A stretch of DNA of 64,000 nucleotides. Origin: Gambelia wislizenii (Eukaryota > Chordata > Lepidosauria > Squamata > Crotaphytidae). The translations under genes and the position numbers were made by a program. The DNA lies in the NCBI GenBank assembly GCA_030847615.1, contig JAUMIR010000005.1:211466645-211530644 (forward strand), in the 5' to 3' direction. Below, one piece after another: positions 33,173-43,528 of the stretch. The notes beneath the pieces were generated by a model. The model was given only the letters and a program-made list of their open reading frames with translations, had not been told where the DNA came from and made no database searches. Position 1 is the first letter of the stretch, and every line of letters begins with the position of its first letter.

Positions 33173-35858
33173 CCTGTATGGTCCTTGCGGGCAACCCCAT
33201 TGCAGCCGCCGTAGAGGCAGCCCCTATCCGGAAGGAATGTGTTGCGAACTTAACACCTTCCAGCCCCATCCGCTGCAAGGCCTTGGATGTCACAGTCCAA
33301 AACTGATACCTAGTCAAGGGAGAAGAATCAGCATGAATAAACAGCAATCCTGGGCACTGACCCCTTACCTGAAGATAGTCCTGTAGAGCGAGCACCGGAC
33401 ATAATGCATCATCACTACAGCGTCGGAGCTTAACAATTTTACCCCGACCTAGCTGGTCCGTTTTCGAGAACCGCAGCGTGAAACTCACCTGCTCGTCCAT
33501 CACCTTTATATCCCTCAATTCTAATGCCCTCCCTGACATATCACACTTAGAAAGCGCCACAAGCTCGCTGATTCTCAAGGCGCCAAAAAAGGCCATCAGA
33601 GAGGCTGCATGAAAAAGCGATGCCTCATAGGGTGAGGAACAGACCCCAGCCCATACCTGGCATAAACCCTTTAATATAACTGGTGAAAGGGGGACCCGTA
33701 AATCCCTCTTTCTGCCTCTCTCCCGAGCCCATCCCTCCAATGTCTTTCATATCCTAAAGTCACCCGTATTATCCAGGGCCCCCTGAACCTTCAACCAAAA
33801 AGCTAAGGCTGCCAGCCTGCCCCTAATAGATTGAGGGGCCAAACCCTTTTTATAAAGATGCACACAAAATTGCAAGAGGTGTGTAACTGGGACCTTAACA
33901 CCTTGCTGAAACCCCTTTCGCTTTCTAAACTGCTGAAATTCCTGAACTGCTCTAGCGTAACCCCTTCTCGTGCTGACAGCAACTGACATACCTAGGGCCC
34001 TCCAAATTTCGGACTCCCAATCTGCCATAGACCCATCGTCACCCTCGGGCTCGGCATCCGGAGCCAACTGTCTGAAACGCTCCATCTGCATGCGGGAAAG
34101 AGCGTCAGCAATCTCATTGTTAACGCCCGCCACATGCCGTGCCATAAACAAGATGTTATATTTAAGGCACTGCAACGTAAAGCACCTAACCAATCTCATG
34201 ACCCGGGGAGACTTAGATGTAAGGGAGTTTATCACCTGGACAGTTGCCGAATTGTCACACCAAAAATGTACTGACGAATTCGCCAACTCACCAGGCCAAA
34301 TGAAAGAAGCCACAAGAATCGGAAAAAATTCCAGAAAAGTAAGATCTAACGTAATGTCCGTCCCGCACCAATCTGCAGGCCACCGGCTTGCACACCACCG
34401 GCCAACGAAGTAAACTCCGAAGCCTATAGATCCTGCTGCATCAGATGAAATCTGTAATGCACCTTGCAGATTCCTTTCCTCACGCCAGAATGAAACTCCA
34501 TTAAAGTGCCCCAGAAAGTCCTGCCAAACCTGCAGATCATCCTGCATGTCCCTGGTTAGCCTGATCATGTGAAATGGCTTTTTTACACCATTAATGGAGT
34601 CACACAAACGCCGGAGGAAAGCCCTCCCTGGGGCGACCACCTTGCAAGCAAAGTTCAGGTGTCCAATAAGAACCTGAACCTCCCTCAAGGTGGCCTTGCG
34701 TCTGCCCCTAAATTGACTGACCCTAACCCTCAAATCCTGAATTTTCGATTCAGCAAGCCGGCATTGCTGTTTGATCGTGTCAATTTCGATGCCTAAAAAA
34801 GTTAACTGTTGTGACGGACCTTCTGTTTTCTCTGGGGCAAGGGGAACCCCAAGTTCCTCTGCCATTAATTCAAATTGACGCAACAGAAACCCACAATTTG
34901 CAGTACCATATTCCCCAATAAATAAAAAATCATCTAAATAATGGACCACACCATGCATACCCATTTTGATCTTGAGGGCCCATTCCAAAAAGGTACTAAA
35001 GGTTTCAAAAGCATTACAGGATACTGAACACCCCATTGGTAATGCTCGGTCCAAATAGAAAGACCCCTCAAAATGAAAACCTAACAACTCAAAATCACTA
35101 GGATGAACCGGGAGAAGGCGAAATGCTGACTTAATGTCGCATTTCGCCATTTCAGCTCCACTACCATGTCGTCTGACCTCCCGTATGGCCGCGTCAAAAG
35201 AAGTATACTTAACTGAACATAATTCAGGGGGGATAGCGTCATTTACTGACTCACCCCTGGGGTAGGACAAGTGATGAATAAGCCTAAACTCACCCTGAGC
35301 CTTTTTGGGTACTATACCCAATGGGGATACCCTCAAATTAGGCACCGGTGATCAAACAAATGGGCCAATTACCCTCCCTTCCATTACCTCTTTCCGTATC
35401 TTATCCCTAACAATGTGTTCCATCCCCTGGATTGATTTCAAATTACGTGCCCGAAAGGGGCGCCTGGGCCCCTGGTACGGAATTCTAAAACCAAAATGAA
35501 AACCCTCAAACAAATAATTGGCCGACCGCCTATCCGGGTAAACGGCAAGCCAGGCATCCAAAATATCTAATTTAATTGGGCTGGGGCCCTTTAGGAGGAG
35601 GGGCTGGGGAGCCACCTCCTCTACCCATACTTTGCCCCCCTCTGGAGCCTCTAAACTGGCTTCTTCCTCTTGGGCAGTTCCGAAAGGAATGCGAGGCTCC
35701 GCAAATGGAGCACTCATGGCTAAACCTACAAGGCTTCCTGGAACATTGCCCGTGTGAGCTAAATTCCCAACAAAGCATCTTTTGCCCCGCCTGAGATGAT
35801 TAAGCCATAGAAGCTGATTTATTACCTGAGCCGGCCGTTGGCCGTAACAGGTGACCAC
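33114..35858 (-). pseudogene. Ngaro pol: RT, RNase H and tyrosine recombinase, two in-frame stops
   Basis: One continuous frame from 35858 to the TAA at 33114, broken only by TGA at 35352-35354 and TGA at 33747-33749; both could be CGA to TGA changes. Homology starts near 35590 (KLDILDAWLAVYPDRRS). In the middle segment (35345-33747, 532 codons), RT motif A KCDIKSAF (Asp about residue 70), motif B ALPMGCSVSCNAF and motif C YLDD (136-139) are intact. The RNase H residues are Asp302, Glu339, Asp364 and Asp414 (SDAAG, FLEFF, WCDNS, IADALSR). The last segment is the recombinase: ALRISELVAL (Arg), KTDQLGRG, HSFRIGAAS (HxxR) and GRWRSSSYRRYIRP (Tyr). All catalytic residues look preserved. Pol lies in the +1 frame relative to gag and overlaps its end. 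Confidence 0.93.
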
Positions 35859-36924
35859 TATGCGTTCGTTCCCCCTGTATGGGACGTGCTGGGGTCATGA
35901 GCTGCATCCACAATTGGGGATGCATCATGTCCCAGCGAAGAGATGGATAAATAGCCACTCGCATGCGGAAAGCCTCATCATATAATAACCAAGCAGGGCC
36001 AGCGAAATCTACGTAAGCCCTATGAATGATATCTATATATTGAAATAGAGCCCCAGCCCATTGCGGCTGAGCCTTCACCATTACCCCAGCCAAAATCAAA
36101 AATCCAGATAGCCAATTGGACCATGTCCTCTCGACCTTTCGCTTTTTCAATTTCTCCTTCTCCTTCTCATCCAAATCCTCTCTATCCTTTTTTTCCATTT
36201 CACGATATAAAAGTGAAAAAACATCAACATATTCACCCTTCAAAATTTTATCTCGGGTGGACTGGAGCAGATGATCACCAAGAGGGAGAGACATCTCCCC
36301 AAAGGGGACCGCCGGATACGCCACCGTATCGTATCCTGGGGTCTGCGATAAACCAGCGGAAGGTACATTGCACCCACCAAAGGCAAATGGACCCCATGGA
36401 TACCATTGGGGCCCACCCCACCCGAATGCCTGTTGGGGCATGGCTCCTGTGCCTTGTGCTAACTGGGTATCACTCTGTGTCCCATTATTAACCGTGGGAG
36501 TATGCCAATTAGCCCATGGCCACCCTGTGTAAGATTGTGCATTGTAATTATTGAGTAACTCACCAGCATGCCTCGGCGCAACCACAGATTCATGTTCCAA
36601 ACCGGTTCCCAATGGCACATAAGAGGGCCTTTCCGTCTGCTGCGATCCCGAAGCATCATCTCCATGGATCCTCTTCTCTAATTCATCTAAACGTGCAAGA
36701 ATTTGGTTAGAAATTTTTCCTTTGTTCATTGAGCTTTTTGTATTGACAGATTCAACCTCCCCTATTCCTTGAATCCTTTCCAATTGTTGGATACGTTGCA
36801 GTATGGCCTGCCACGGTATCTCATCCTCGTCGTCACTGTGTTGGGAAGGAGGGGGAGTGGGTGCCGGCCGTTTTGGTGCCGGCCCTTTGCCCTTTGCTCC
36901 CCCTTTTCCTTTTTTGGGAGCCAT
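35572..36924 (-). pseudogene. Ngaro gag-like protein with C-terminal zinc finger, one in-frame stop
   Basis: Starts at ATG 36924 (MAPKKGKGGAKGKG, very basic), then a short acidic stretch with a coiled-coil-like segment (WQAILQRIQQLERIQ), a Gly/Pro/Trp-rich middle and a helical region (KKDREDLDEKEKEKLKKRK). Next comes the part that resembles other Ngaro capsid-like proteins (WNWLSGF.. type; here WSNWLSGFLILAG). A TAA at 35800-35802 interrupts the frame, which then continues with CWEFSSHGQCSRKPCRFSHE and CSICGASHSFRNC, a CCCH zinc finger followed by a CCHC-like knuckle. It ends at TAA 35572-35574. The length without the stop would be 450 codons. It presumably forms the RNA-binding particle protein. 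Confidence 0.88.
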
Positions 36925-36952
36925 TAAAGCAGATGTGTTTAAGTGCCACTCA

Positions 36953-36953
36953 A

Positions 36954-36984
<31 letters not shown>

Positions 36985-37003
36985 GTATCAACTCTTGATC
37001 AAA

Positions 37004-37031
<28 letters not shown>
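36953..37031. repeat. Two (ATT)n arrays in the Ngaro leader
   Basis: Two ATT/TTA arrays separated by 'gtatcaactcttgatcaaat'. They lie just upstream of the gag ATG in sense. Confidence 0.93.
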
Positions 37032-37036
<5 letters not shown>

Positions 37037-37299
37037 TAATTCAGGCAACAATACCAGCAACAGCATAAACAACAAAAGGAAACAACAGTATTCCAACAGG
37101 GAACCAAATTGGGTGTCTAATCCCCAGTCTCAGTAAGCAGCAAAATTAAGGCCTTAAACAACAAAATGGAGGCTTTATCCCCAGCCTGATAACACTTTCC
37201 TAAAATGGCCCCCAACCAACACCACTTCTCAGGGGAAACCTCTGTTGGCCCGCCTGCGTCACTGCAGGCTTTTGGGCAGGCTTATGCTGTCAAACCTGG

Positions 37300-37440
37300 C
37301 CCCCTGGTCGCCCACCAAAACAACACCAACTGGCAACACGCAAAGCCAAGACAACCTACTGCCTGGCCCCCTGGTGGCCTGCCAAAACAACCCTCTGCCT
37401 GGCCCCCTGGTGGCCCACCAAGACAACCTTTCTTCCCCTG
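37300..37440. repeat. Minisatellite-like 36-bp repeats
   Basis: Three imperfect units containing 'gcctggccccctggtggcc' followed by 'aaaacaac'. Located in the leader of the Ngaro element. Confidence 0.75.
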
Positions 37441-37843
37441 TCGTCCTTGCCAAGGGCCAGCAACAAAACCCAGGTTGGTCGCAGCCGCAATCGACCCCCA
37501 CTGTATCGGGCAGCCGCCCTGATGAATGCCCCAGGGATAGGATGCCCCTAATTGCCAGGCTGCCGCCCCAAACACACCCAGGCAGAGGGCGCACTCGCTC
37601 GCTTCCCAAGCCTGAGCTACCACCCCGTTAGCCTGTCCTCCTGATCGCAGCCGCGACCCGAGGTGCCAAGGAGGGCAGAGCGACCCCGGCTTGATGAAAT
37701 CAAGCAGGGAGACCCTGGCAAATCCGCCCCCTGGCAAATCCCGCTCCTGATCTCCAAACCACTGGGGGGAAACCCCCCCCCGAGAATCCTCCATGCTCTC
37801 CTCCGATCCTCCGCTGTTTCCTGCTACTGCCGGATCCTGCTAC

Positions 37844-38017
37844 CGCCGGATTGAAAGAGAGGCCGAGGAGAGGGGCGGGCTGCCCTTTATATCACTGGCC
37901 CCGCCCCTCTCCTCGTGTCGCCGGCCCTTGCCGGTGACGCGGCGGGTCTCCCCTCCTCCCTCTGCGCAAAAGGAGCTCCCCGGCCACCAGCTCCGCGGTG
38001 GCCATGGGAGCTGCATT
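37844..38017 (-). repeat. Ngaro 5'-terminal repeat (A1), 174 bp
   Basis: Partner of 31888-32061 at a constant offset of 5956 bp, with equal length and few substitutions. GC-rich; includes the core promoter candidate. Confidence 0.93.
37880..37913 (-). promoter_or_regulatory. Candidate Ngaro core promoter (TATA plus GC boxes)
   Basis: In sense: GAGGGGCGGGGCC (GC box), then GTGATATAAAGGGC (TATA-like) about 10 bp further. The same arrangement exists in the internal copy at 31924-31957. No start site can be fixed from sequence. Confidence 0.5.
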
Positions 38018-38021
38018 ATCT

Positions 38022-38108
38022 GCAATGCTAGAAATTTGGGGACTGAAGGTAAATTTTATTTAGGGGGGAAGAATTCTTATTTGGGAGACAATGCCCTCAT
38101 TTTGCCCC
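38022..38108 (-). repeat. Flanking inverted repeat, right copy
   Basis: Reverse-complement match to 31086-31175, starting only 5 bp outside the right end of the Ngaro element. Confidence 0.7.
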
Positions 38109-39235
38109 TGTCCAATAGCTATAGCTCTGCATGCCTGGATAGGATTACAGTTTGCTAAAAGTCTTGGAACCAAAAACAGGAGCATGGATATGTCAGTGGA
38201 ACTCAAAGAACTCTGTCCTTCTGAAAGAGAGGAAAAGGGGAATCATTTTTATGCCTTCTTCTTCCTTTCACTTGACAAAATGAAACATGGTAGAGTGGGA
38301 AGCACTGAGAAAGCCGTGATGTCAAAAAAGCAGAATTCTCCAACGTCCAAGCAAGCTAGGAATATTTCATCAAAAGGCTATTTTATTAAGCCTTTATTAC
38401 CAATTTCCATTCACACATTACTTTTAAAGCAGACAGTTAGATATGCATAAACTAAACATTGCTGCTGGGTTTTTTTAAAAAAAACCTTTATAGCTTGGAA
38501 GAGATACAAATTTAAATGGTGTTACTGAAAGAAGCTGGGTGCCCATTGTCCAGGTACCTCATCTTCATCCAAACAGAGGAGAGGGAAGGAAAGAAAAGGA
38601 TATCCAGGTATCTGCCCCAGAAGTTCTCTGACACATGAGCCATTAAGCTCAGTTGTCCTAGTGGGTGGGTCCTTCACAAGCCATCAAATATTGCAGCCAT
38701 ATGAACATAGTGATTCTTCTGACTGCTTCCCCTCCCTATCTTCCTTTGTCTTCTGCTTGCTATGGACTGCTATTGATCATCAGGAGGCTGAGGAGAAATT
38801 TTACCCTCCAACTGACTAGTCTTGCTGAGACGTTTGTTTGTTTGTTTTTTACTTTCCTCTTAGCAAGCAGGTTTCTTCTTCTAATTATTGTTGCCTATTT
38901 TTAAGGTTCCATACTACTGCTCCCCCCATATATTATTTATTTCAGTCATGCCATCACAATCCTGGGGGTGAGCTGGAGACATTGTGCAGGATCCATTTCA
39001 GGAGTGAGTGTGGAGACATTGGCTTGTAGGTTATTCAGCCAACCTCACACTCAAGTACTGGGTTGGTTCTATGTGATTGATGCACTGCTCAGTAGGTCCA
39101 TAAACTTGGAATCCCCATTTTCTTTTTTCACATCCATCCACCCACCCACCCCACATATAACCTGATGAATAAAGGATACATGAATCATCAGTAGCCTGGC
39201 CATTTCAGGATCATTGCCTTATGCCATGTTAAATT
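38109..39235. other. No recognised gene
   Basis: Unassigned; the open frames (longest 119 codons, from 38091) have no domain signature. Confidence 0.5.
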
Positions 39236-39440
39236 CATAGAATCATAGAGCTGGAAGAGATCACAAGGGCCATCTAGTCCAACCCCCTACCATGCAGGAG
39301 TACCCAATCAAAGCATTCCTAACAGATGGCCATCCAGCCTCTGTTTAAAAACCTCCAAAGAAGGAGACTCCGCCACACTCTGAGGCAGTGTATTCTGCTG
39401 CTGACCAGCTCTTACTGTCAGGAAGTTCCTCCTAATGTTT
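39236..39440 (-). repeat. CR1 3' end fragment
   Basis: The octamer tail 'catagaatcatagag' is followed by 205 bp of the CR1 3' region on the minus strand (complement encodes the end QRLDGHL..-like, degraded). Confidence 0.88.
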
Positions 39441-39502
39441 GTGTTTGTGTCGTGTGTTCATGCTCTAGCCAAAAAAAATGGTAAAGCCAGTTTTTACCTA
39501 TA

Positions 39503-40087
39503 CAGTTGACCCTCCACATTCACTGGAGTTGGGGTGCAGGAATCTTGCAAAAGTGGGGAAAGCACAAATATCTCCAGGTGGGAATTAAATATCTCCAGGT
39601 GGGAATTAATATTTTTGAATAGAATTATAGTAAAGAATCTATGTTAACTTTTGAAATTCGTTAATAGAAAAATTGCGATGTTTATAGTAATTTTATGTGT
39701 TATACTAACTAAGTATTGATTGGATAATATAATGTATGATTACAAAATTAATAAAAATATATAAAAATAATAAAAAAACAAATATCTCCAGGGGTGCAGC
39801 CATATTTAACACATGAAAAAAGTACAATCTCTGGATTCAGCCCACTGCGGATGCCTTTGCAAGGCAGAGGCAGATGGCTGGTGGGGCTTGCCACTGCCTC
39901 CACTGCTGCCCTACACCATTTCTAATAGGGACTTACAAGCCTCATCACATGTTTGCAGTCTCTCTCAGTCTCACAAGGGTGCAGTCCCTGTTAAATATGT
40001 CATAGGGCAGCAGTGGAGGTGGCAGCAAATAATCTGCAAATAATCAAATCTGCAAAAGTTAAGCCTGCAAATGTGGAGGGCTGACTA
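39503..40087. mobile_element. Tigger-like MITE, copy 4, with nested L1-type insertion
   Basis: CAGTTGACCCTCCACATTCA after TA (39501-39502), and on the right the complement of TAGTCAGCCCTCCACATTTG before TA (40088-40089). The interior is interrupted at 39579-39777. Confidence 0.82.
39564..39792 (+). mobile_element. Short L1-type retro-insertion with 15-bp target duplication
   Basis: ACAAATATCTCCAGG at 39564-39578 and again at 39778-39792 is an exact duplication. The insert 39579-39777 is AT-rich and ends in an A-rich tail (ataaaaatatataaaaataa), as expected for L1-driven insertion of a 5'-truncated element. The beginning of the insert holds an extra partial copy of the target sequence. Confidence 0.8.
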
Positions 40088-40125
40088 TAAATGCAAATTC
40101 TTGAGTGATTATTTCTCCTCTTTCT

Positions 40126-40344
40126 GGCTGCTGCCACACTACAGAAATAATGCCGTTTGATACCATTTAACTATCATGGCACTATGCTATGGAATCCTGG
40201 GATTTGTAGTTTGTTGTGGCACCAGAGTTCTCTGACAGAGGCTAAATATCTTGCAAAATTACAAATCCCAGAATTCCATAGCATTGAGCCATGGTAGTTA
40301 AAGCAAATTTCAAACTCAATTATTTTTGCAGTGTAGCAGCAGCC
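40126..40344. mobile_element. Palindromic MITE (hAT-like), 219 bp
   Basis: Ends GGCTGCTGCCACACTACAG and, from the right, GGCTGCTGCTACACTGCAA. The inverted match extends inward through 'ctatggaatcctgggatttg', so almost the whole element is a fold-back. A very common squamate type. Confidence 0.75.
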
Positions 40345-40384
40345 TCTGTCTCTCCTTTCCCCCCTCAGTACTTCAAGAGCAAAT

Positions 40385-40411
40385 ATGTGTGTGTGTGTGT
40401 TTGTGTGTGTG
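40385..40411. repeat. (TG)n microsatellite
   Basis: TG repeats interrupted by one TTTG. Confidence 0.93.
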
Positions 40412-43012
40412 CCTTCAAGTTGCTTGTTACATAAGTTAACATCGAGGTTTCTCTCAAAGTAGAGGGGACATGATTACTGGAAGGCCAGGACTGTTTACCT
40501 TATGAGTCCAATTGTATCTTAGAACTAACACTAATATCCTTTCATCTGACTCGTAATTTAGTTATAGCCTATCACAGTTCCCTCCTACCAAGAGTCATAG
40601 AGAGACTTAATTATCTAGATTACATTTATCTGAAAGAGGGAGGATGATCAAGGGTTGCCACTGATCTGTGGAGAGTGGCTAACCATACATAGGATACATG
40701 TGTCATTTATTAAGCAAATCATTTCTTTCTAGTTCCAGTAAAAAAGCACTGGCAAAACTAGTGTATGAATTGAAAGAAACTCTCATTTATGTATTGGCTC
40801 ACAGAAAATACATTTTTGTTGATGTGGAATCTTTCTTTCAGCTATCTCTCAGATGTGGATAGGCATGGCAATATAGACTTGCAAGATGATTACAAGATGG
40901 GCAGTTTGGGGACAGGAGAAAATATAGGGACTGGAAATTCATATAATTAAGCGTTCTGAAGACTATTTTATTCTCTCAGTGTGTAATCTTCAGTTGTGAG
41001 CCCTGTCTAGGGCTCAATTTGAGCTGAATCTGCTTATCAAAATTATTCTATTTTTTTTTTTATGTGAGGTTGTTGGCTTGGGGGAGCAGCTTCAGAAGTC
41101 ACAAAAGTGACATCCAGGACTGCATGCACCTGTAGGCCACACTATGCCCATTCCTGCTATAAAGTCAGAAGGAAGATGTTAGAAGAACCAGTTCTCTGAA
41201 CCATGGGGTATTAGACTAAATGGAATAACAGAAGAAGTAATTTGTAATGCCACAATAGACAACTCTAAATTATACTCTGTATAATACACTTTCCCCATTT
41301 AGCCACTTTAGCTAAGAAACTTAGATCTAGTCATTTTCTCAAAATCTCTGTAAAAATTCTATAATAATTTTTAAATGATGTATTATGGCATGTCTGGTGC
41401 TTACATTTTCTTCATTTCCAGAAATGATATAAACAGGGGTGTGTTTGAAAACCAGGGGACCACCATATATGCCCTCTAGGTTACATGTTGTTTAGGCTTA
41501 GAGTCTTGTTTGTTGGATATTAATTTTAATTTTTTTCCACATCGTGGTAAAGAATATGAGAATCAGATGAGAGAAAGCAGTATGAAAATCTGTGAGCCTT
41601 ATTTTTATTGCATTTTTCATCATCCCACTGGCATTCACATCCTGTCTCAGTTCTGTATGATGTTGGTTCTTCCCCATAACCCCTTACACAGAGGAAATCT
41701 GTGTATATATTTTTGCAAAACATACATTTTTCATACATATTTTTCCTAAGTAACCCACACATTTTATACATACCTTTTCCACTGACTAAAGCATGTTTGT
41801 GCATGTTTCTTTCAGATACATATGATTAACCTCACACACATTTTTTTAAAGATATGCATTTGTACTTCATTAAAATGCATTGAAGCCACTGAAAATGTAT
41901 GTTTCCCACTGCCAGTCTTAGAATGCACAGAATATGCATTTTTATAGGAAAACAGCACACCCAGTGATTTTTTTCCTACCCTCAAGATGAGACAAACAAT
42001 CCCAGTAAGGCAAAGTATGGGGCTAGAAAATAGTCACAGAGGGATTATTGGGAAGTTGCATAAGAAGCATATATAAAAGGCATGTATGGTTGTCTGGTGA
42101 GAAGACTTGGTTTGGTGTGATACCTTCTGGTCCATCCATGGGGAATGGGGTATCAAAGCCCTCACTCTCCATGGTTCACCAATAAGGCACACCCACAAAT
42201 TTCATTCCAGAGACATTTATTGGTCCCAAACCATTACAGAGCTCTCAAAGGTCCAGCCTTCTCACCTCTTCATTCATTCACAGGATCAAAATAGAAGTGT
42301 GTCTTTCCAAACTCTCTCCATGCAGGACTGGAACTCTTTAGGTTGTGTCAGCTGCTGGAAGGAATATAATTCCAGGCAGGATCAGTTCCTCCCCTGTTCT
42401 CAAGTACCAGAGGCAGATCCTGTCTACCACAGATTGAAAGGTCCCCAGCTGTTCAGAACTCCAACTATAAGTCTTTAGGTTATGTTAAGATGAACTGCCA
42501 AGAAGAGGGTAGTTCATGGCAGGATTATGTTCCCAAGTCACTACATGGTCCAGCCTGAGGAAGAGGGTGAATTGGTACAGAATCAGGACCTAGAGAGCCA
42601 TTGTCTACAGTTGGAATAGCCCAACAGGCACCCCTGGACTGCAAAGTGTTTACTGGTGCCAGAGGCAGCTCCCTTATACCACAGATTAGACACTCCTACA
42701 GCTCTTCAAAATGGCTCTGGAGGGTAAAGGAGCTAGGCAAGCTAGGGCTCATGAAGGGAGAAGCCAAACCCTGGGGAAAGACTATTGAAGGGCTCTTCCT
42801 CATCTCCCTGCCTCTTGCCCTGAAGGTGGGTTGCTGGCTTATTCTTCTGTTCTTCCCTTCTTGACACCCCTCACACCTGGGCCATGTGTTTAGCTGATGA
42901 GCTTGTACAACAGCATGGTGGAGAAGCAGCCCAAGCAATGCAATGTGGACAAAGTATAAGGCAAGGCCTACACATAATCAGTAAATTATTCAGAGGTCTG
43001 GCTTGGACAACT
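40412..43012. other. No recognised gene
   Basis: Unassigned. The frames at 42107-42478 (123 codons) and 42601-42864 lack known domains and sit in sequence with no coding periodicity that I can see. Confidence 0.45.
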
Positions 43013-43049
43013 CCTTCCTTCTTTCCTTCCTTCCTTCCTTCCTTCCTTC
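43013..43049. repeat. (CTTC)n microsatellite
   Basis: Near-perfect CTTC tetranucleotide array. The following 43066-43150 ('ggaccaaaagcagttcacaa' to an A/T-rich end) resembles a SINE tail. Confidence 0.92.
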
Positions 43050-43528
43050 TTTTGCCTTTTTCTCAATATGGGACCAAAAGCAGTTCACAACATATATTAC
43101 AACAAAATACAACAGAAAAGCAACTATCATAATACAAATAAATAAATAAAAACACTTCAATGAGCTTTTCTTTTACACACAGCACTAAACAAAGTCATAT
43201 GGAAAGAGAGTGAAAAGAAGGCAATTTTTTAAGGAAAGATTTTATTCTAAGCAAGCAATCTTACATTAGCAAATGGTATCGTGTACATAAGGTAGCTTCC
43301 TACAGGGGTTACTTAGGAGTGGTTACAAAGTTACAAAACAGTATTCAATCATATTCCATTGAGGTTAGAAAGAAAATAAAAGTCCTAATGGAACCACCTA
43401 AACATTCCTATTCCACTCACAGTACAGAAGGTATTCTAAGCCTTTGGCTACTCACAGGAAGTTGGGAGTCTTGACGTCCTTGTCCAGTCTATGACCAGGC
43501 TTCCCTAGGGGTGGTGAGGTAGGCAGCT

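Larger units (their letters stand above)
36925..37843 (-). other. Ngaro leader between 5' repeat and gag
   Basis: Contains two TTA/ATT microsatellites (36953-36984 and 37004-37031) and a minisatellite-like stretch at 37300-37440. No conserved protein is recognised. Several overlapping open frames of 105-170 codons run through the GC-rich part on both strands, most likely because stop codons are rare in that composition. Confidence 0.6.
31280..38017 (-). mobile_element. Ngaro-type tyrosine-recombinase retrotransposon, structurally complete
   Basis: 6738 bp, sense strand minus. Order in sense: 174-bp 5' repeat, about 0.9-kb leader, gag, pol (RT, RNase H, tyrosine recombinase), SGNH hydrolase frame, 436-bp repeat, 174-bp repeat, 172-bp spacer, 436-bp repeat. 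This is the split-direct-repeat plan (A1-genes-B1-A2-B2) of Ngaro elements in the DIRS order, which integrate with a tyrosine recombinase instead of an integrase and normally make no target duplication. None is seen. The left flank ends ...TCATT and the right terminus ends GCTGCATT, so a 4-bp CATT is shared at the crossover. Both repeat pairs are equal in length with few differences, suggesting a recent insertion. Defects: one stop in gag, two in pol, one frameshift in the hydrolase. Confidence 0.92.

Noticed and set aside
33970..34413. 147-codon plus-strand frame
   Set aside because: It is antisense to the RNase H/recombinase part of pol, whose domains are clear.
36123..36491. 122-codon plus-strand frame
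   Set aside because: Antisense to gag; no signature.
37245..37794. Overlapping open frames of 105-170 codons on both strands in the Ngaro leader
   Set aside because: They coincide with GC-rich minisatellite sequence in which stops are rare; all frames are open at once, which argues against any one being a gene.
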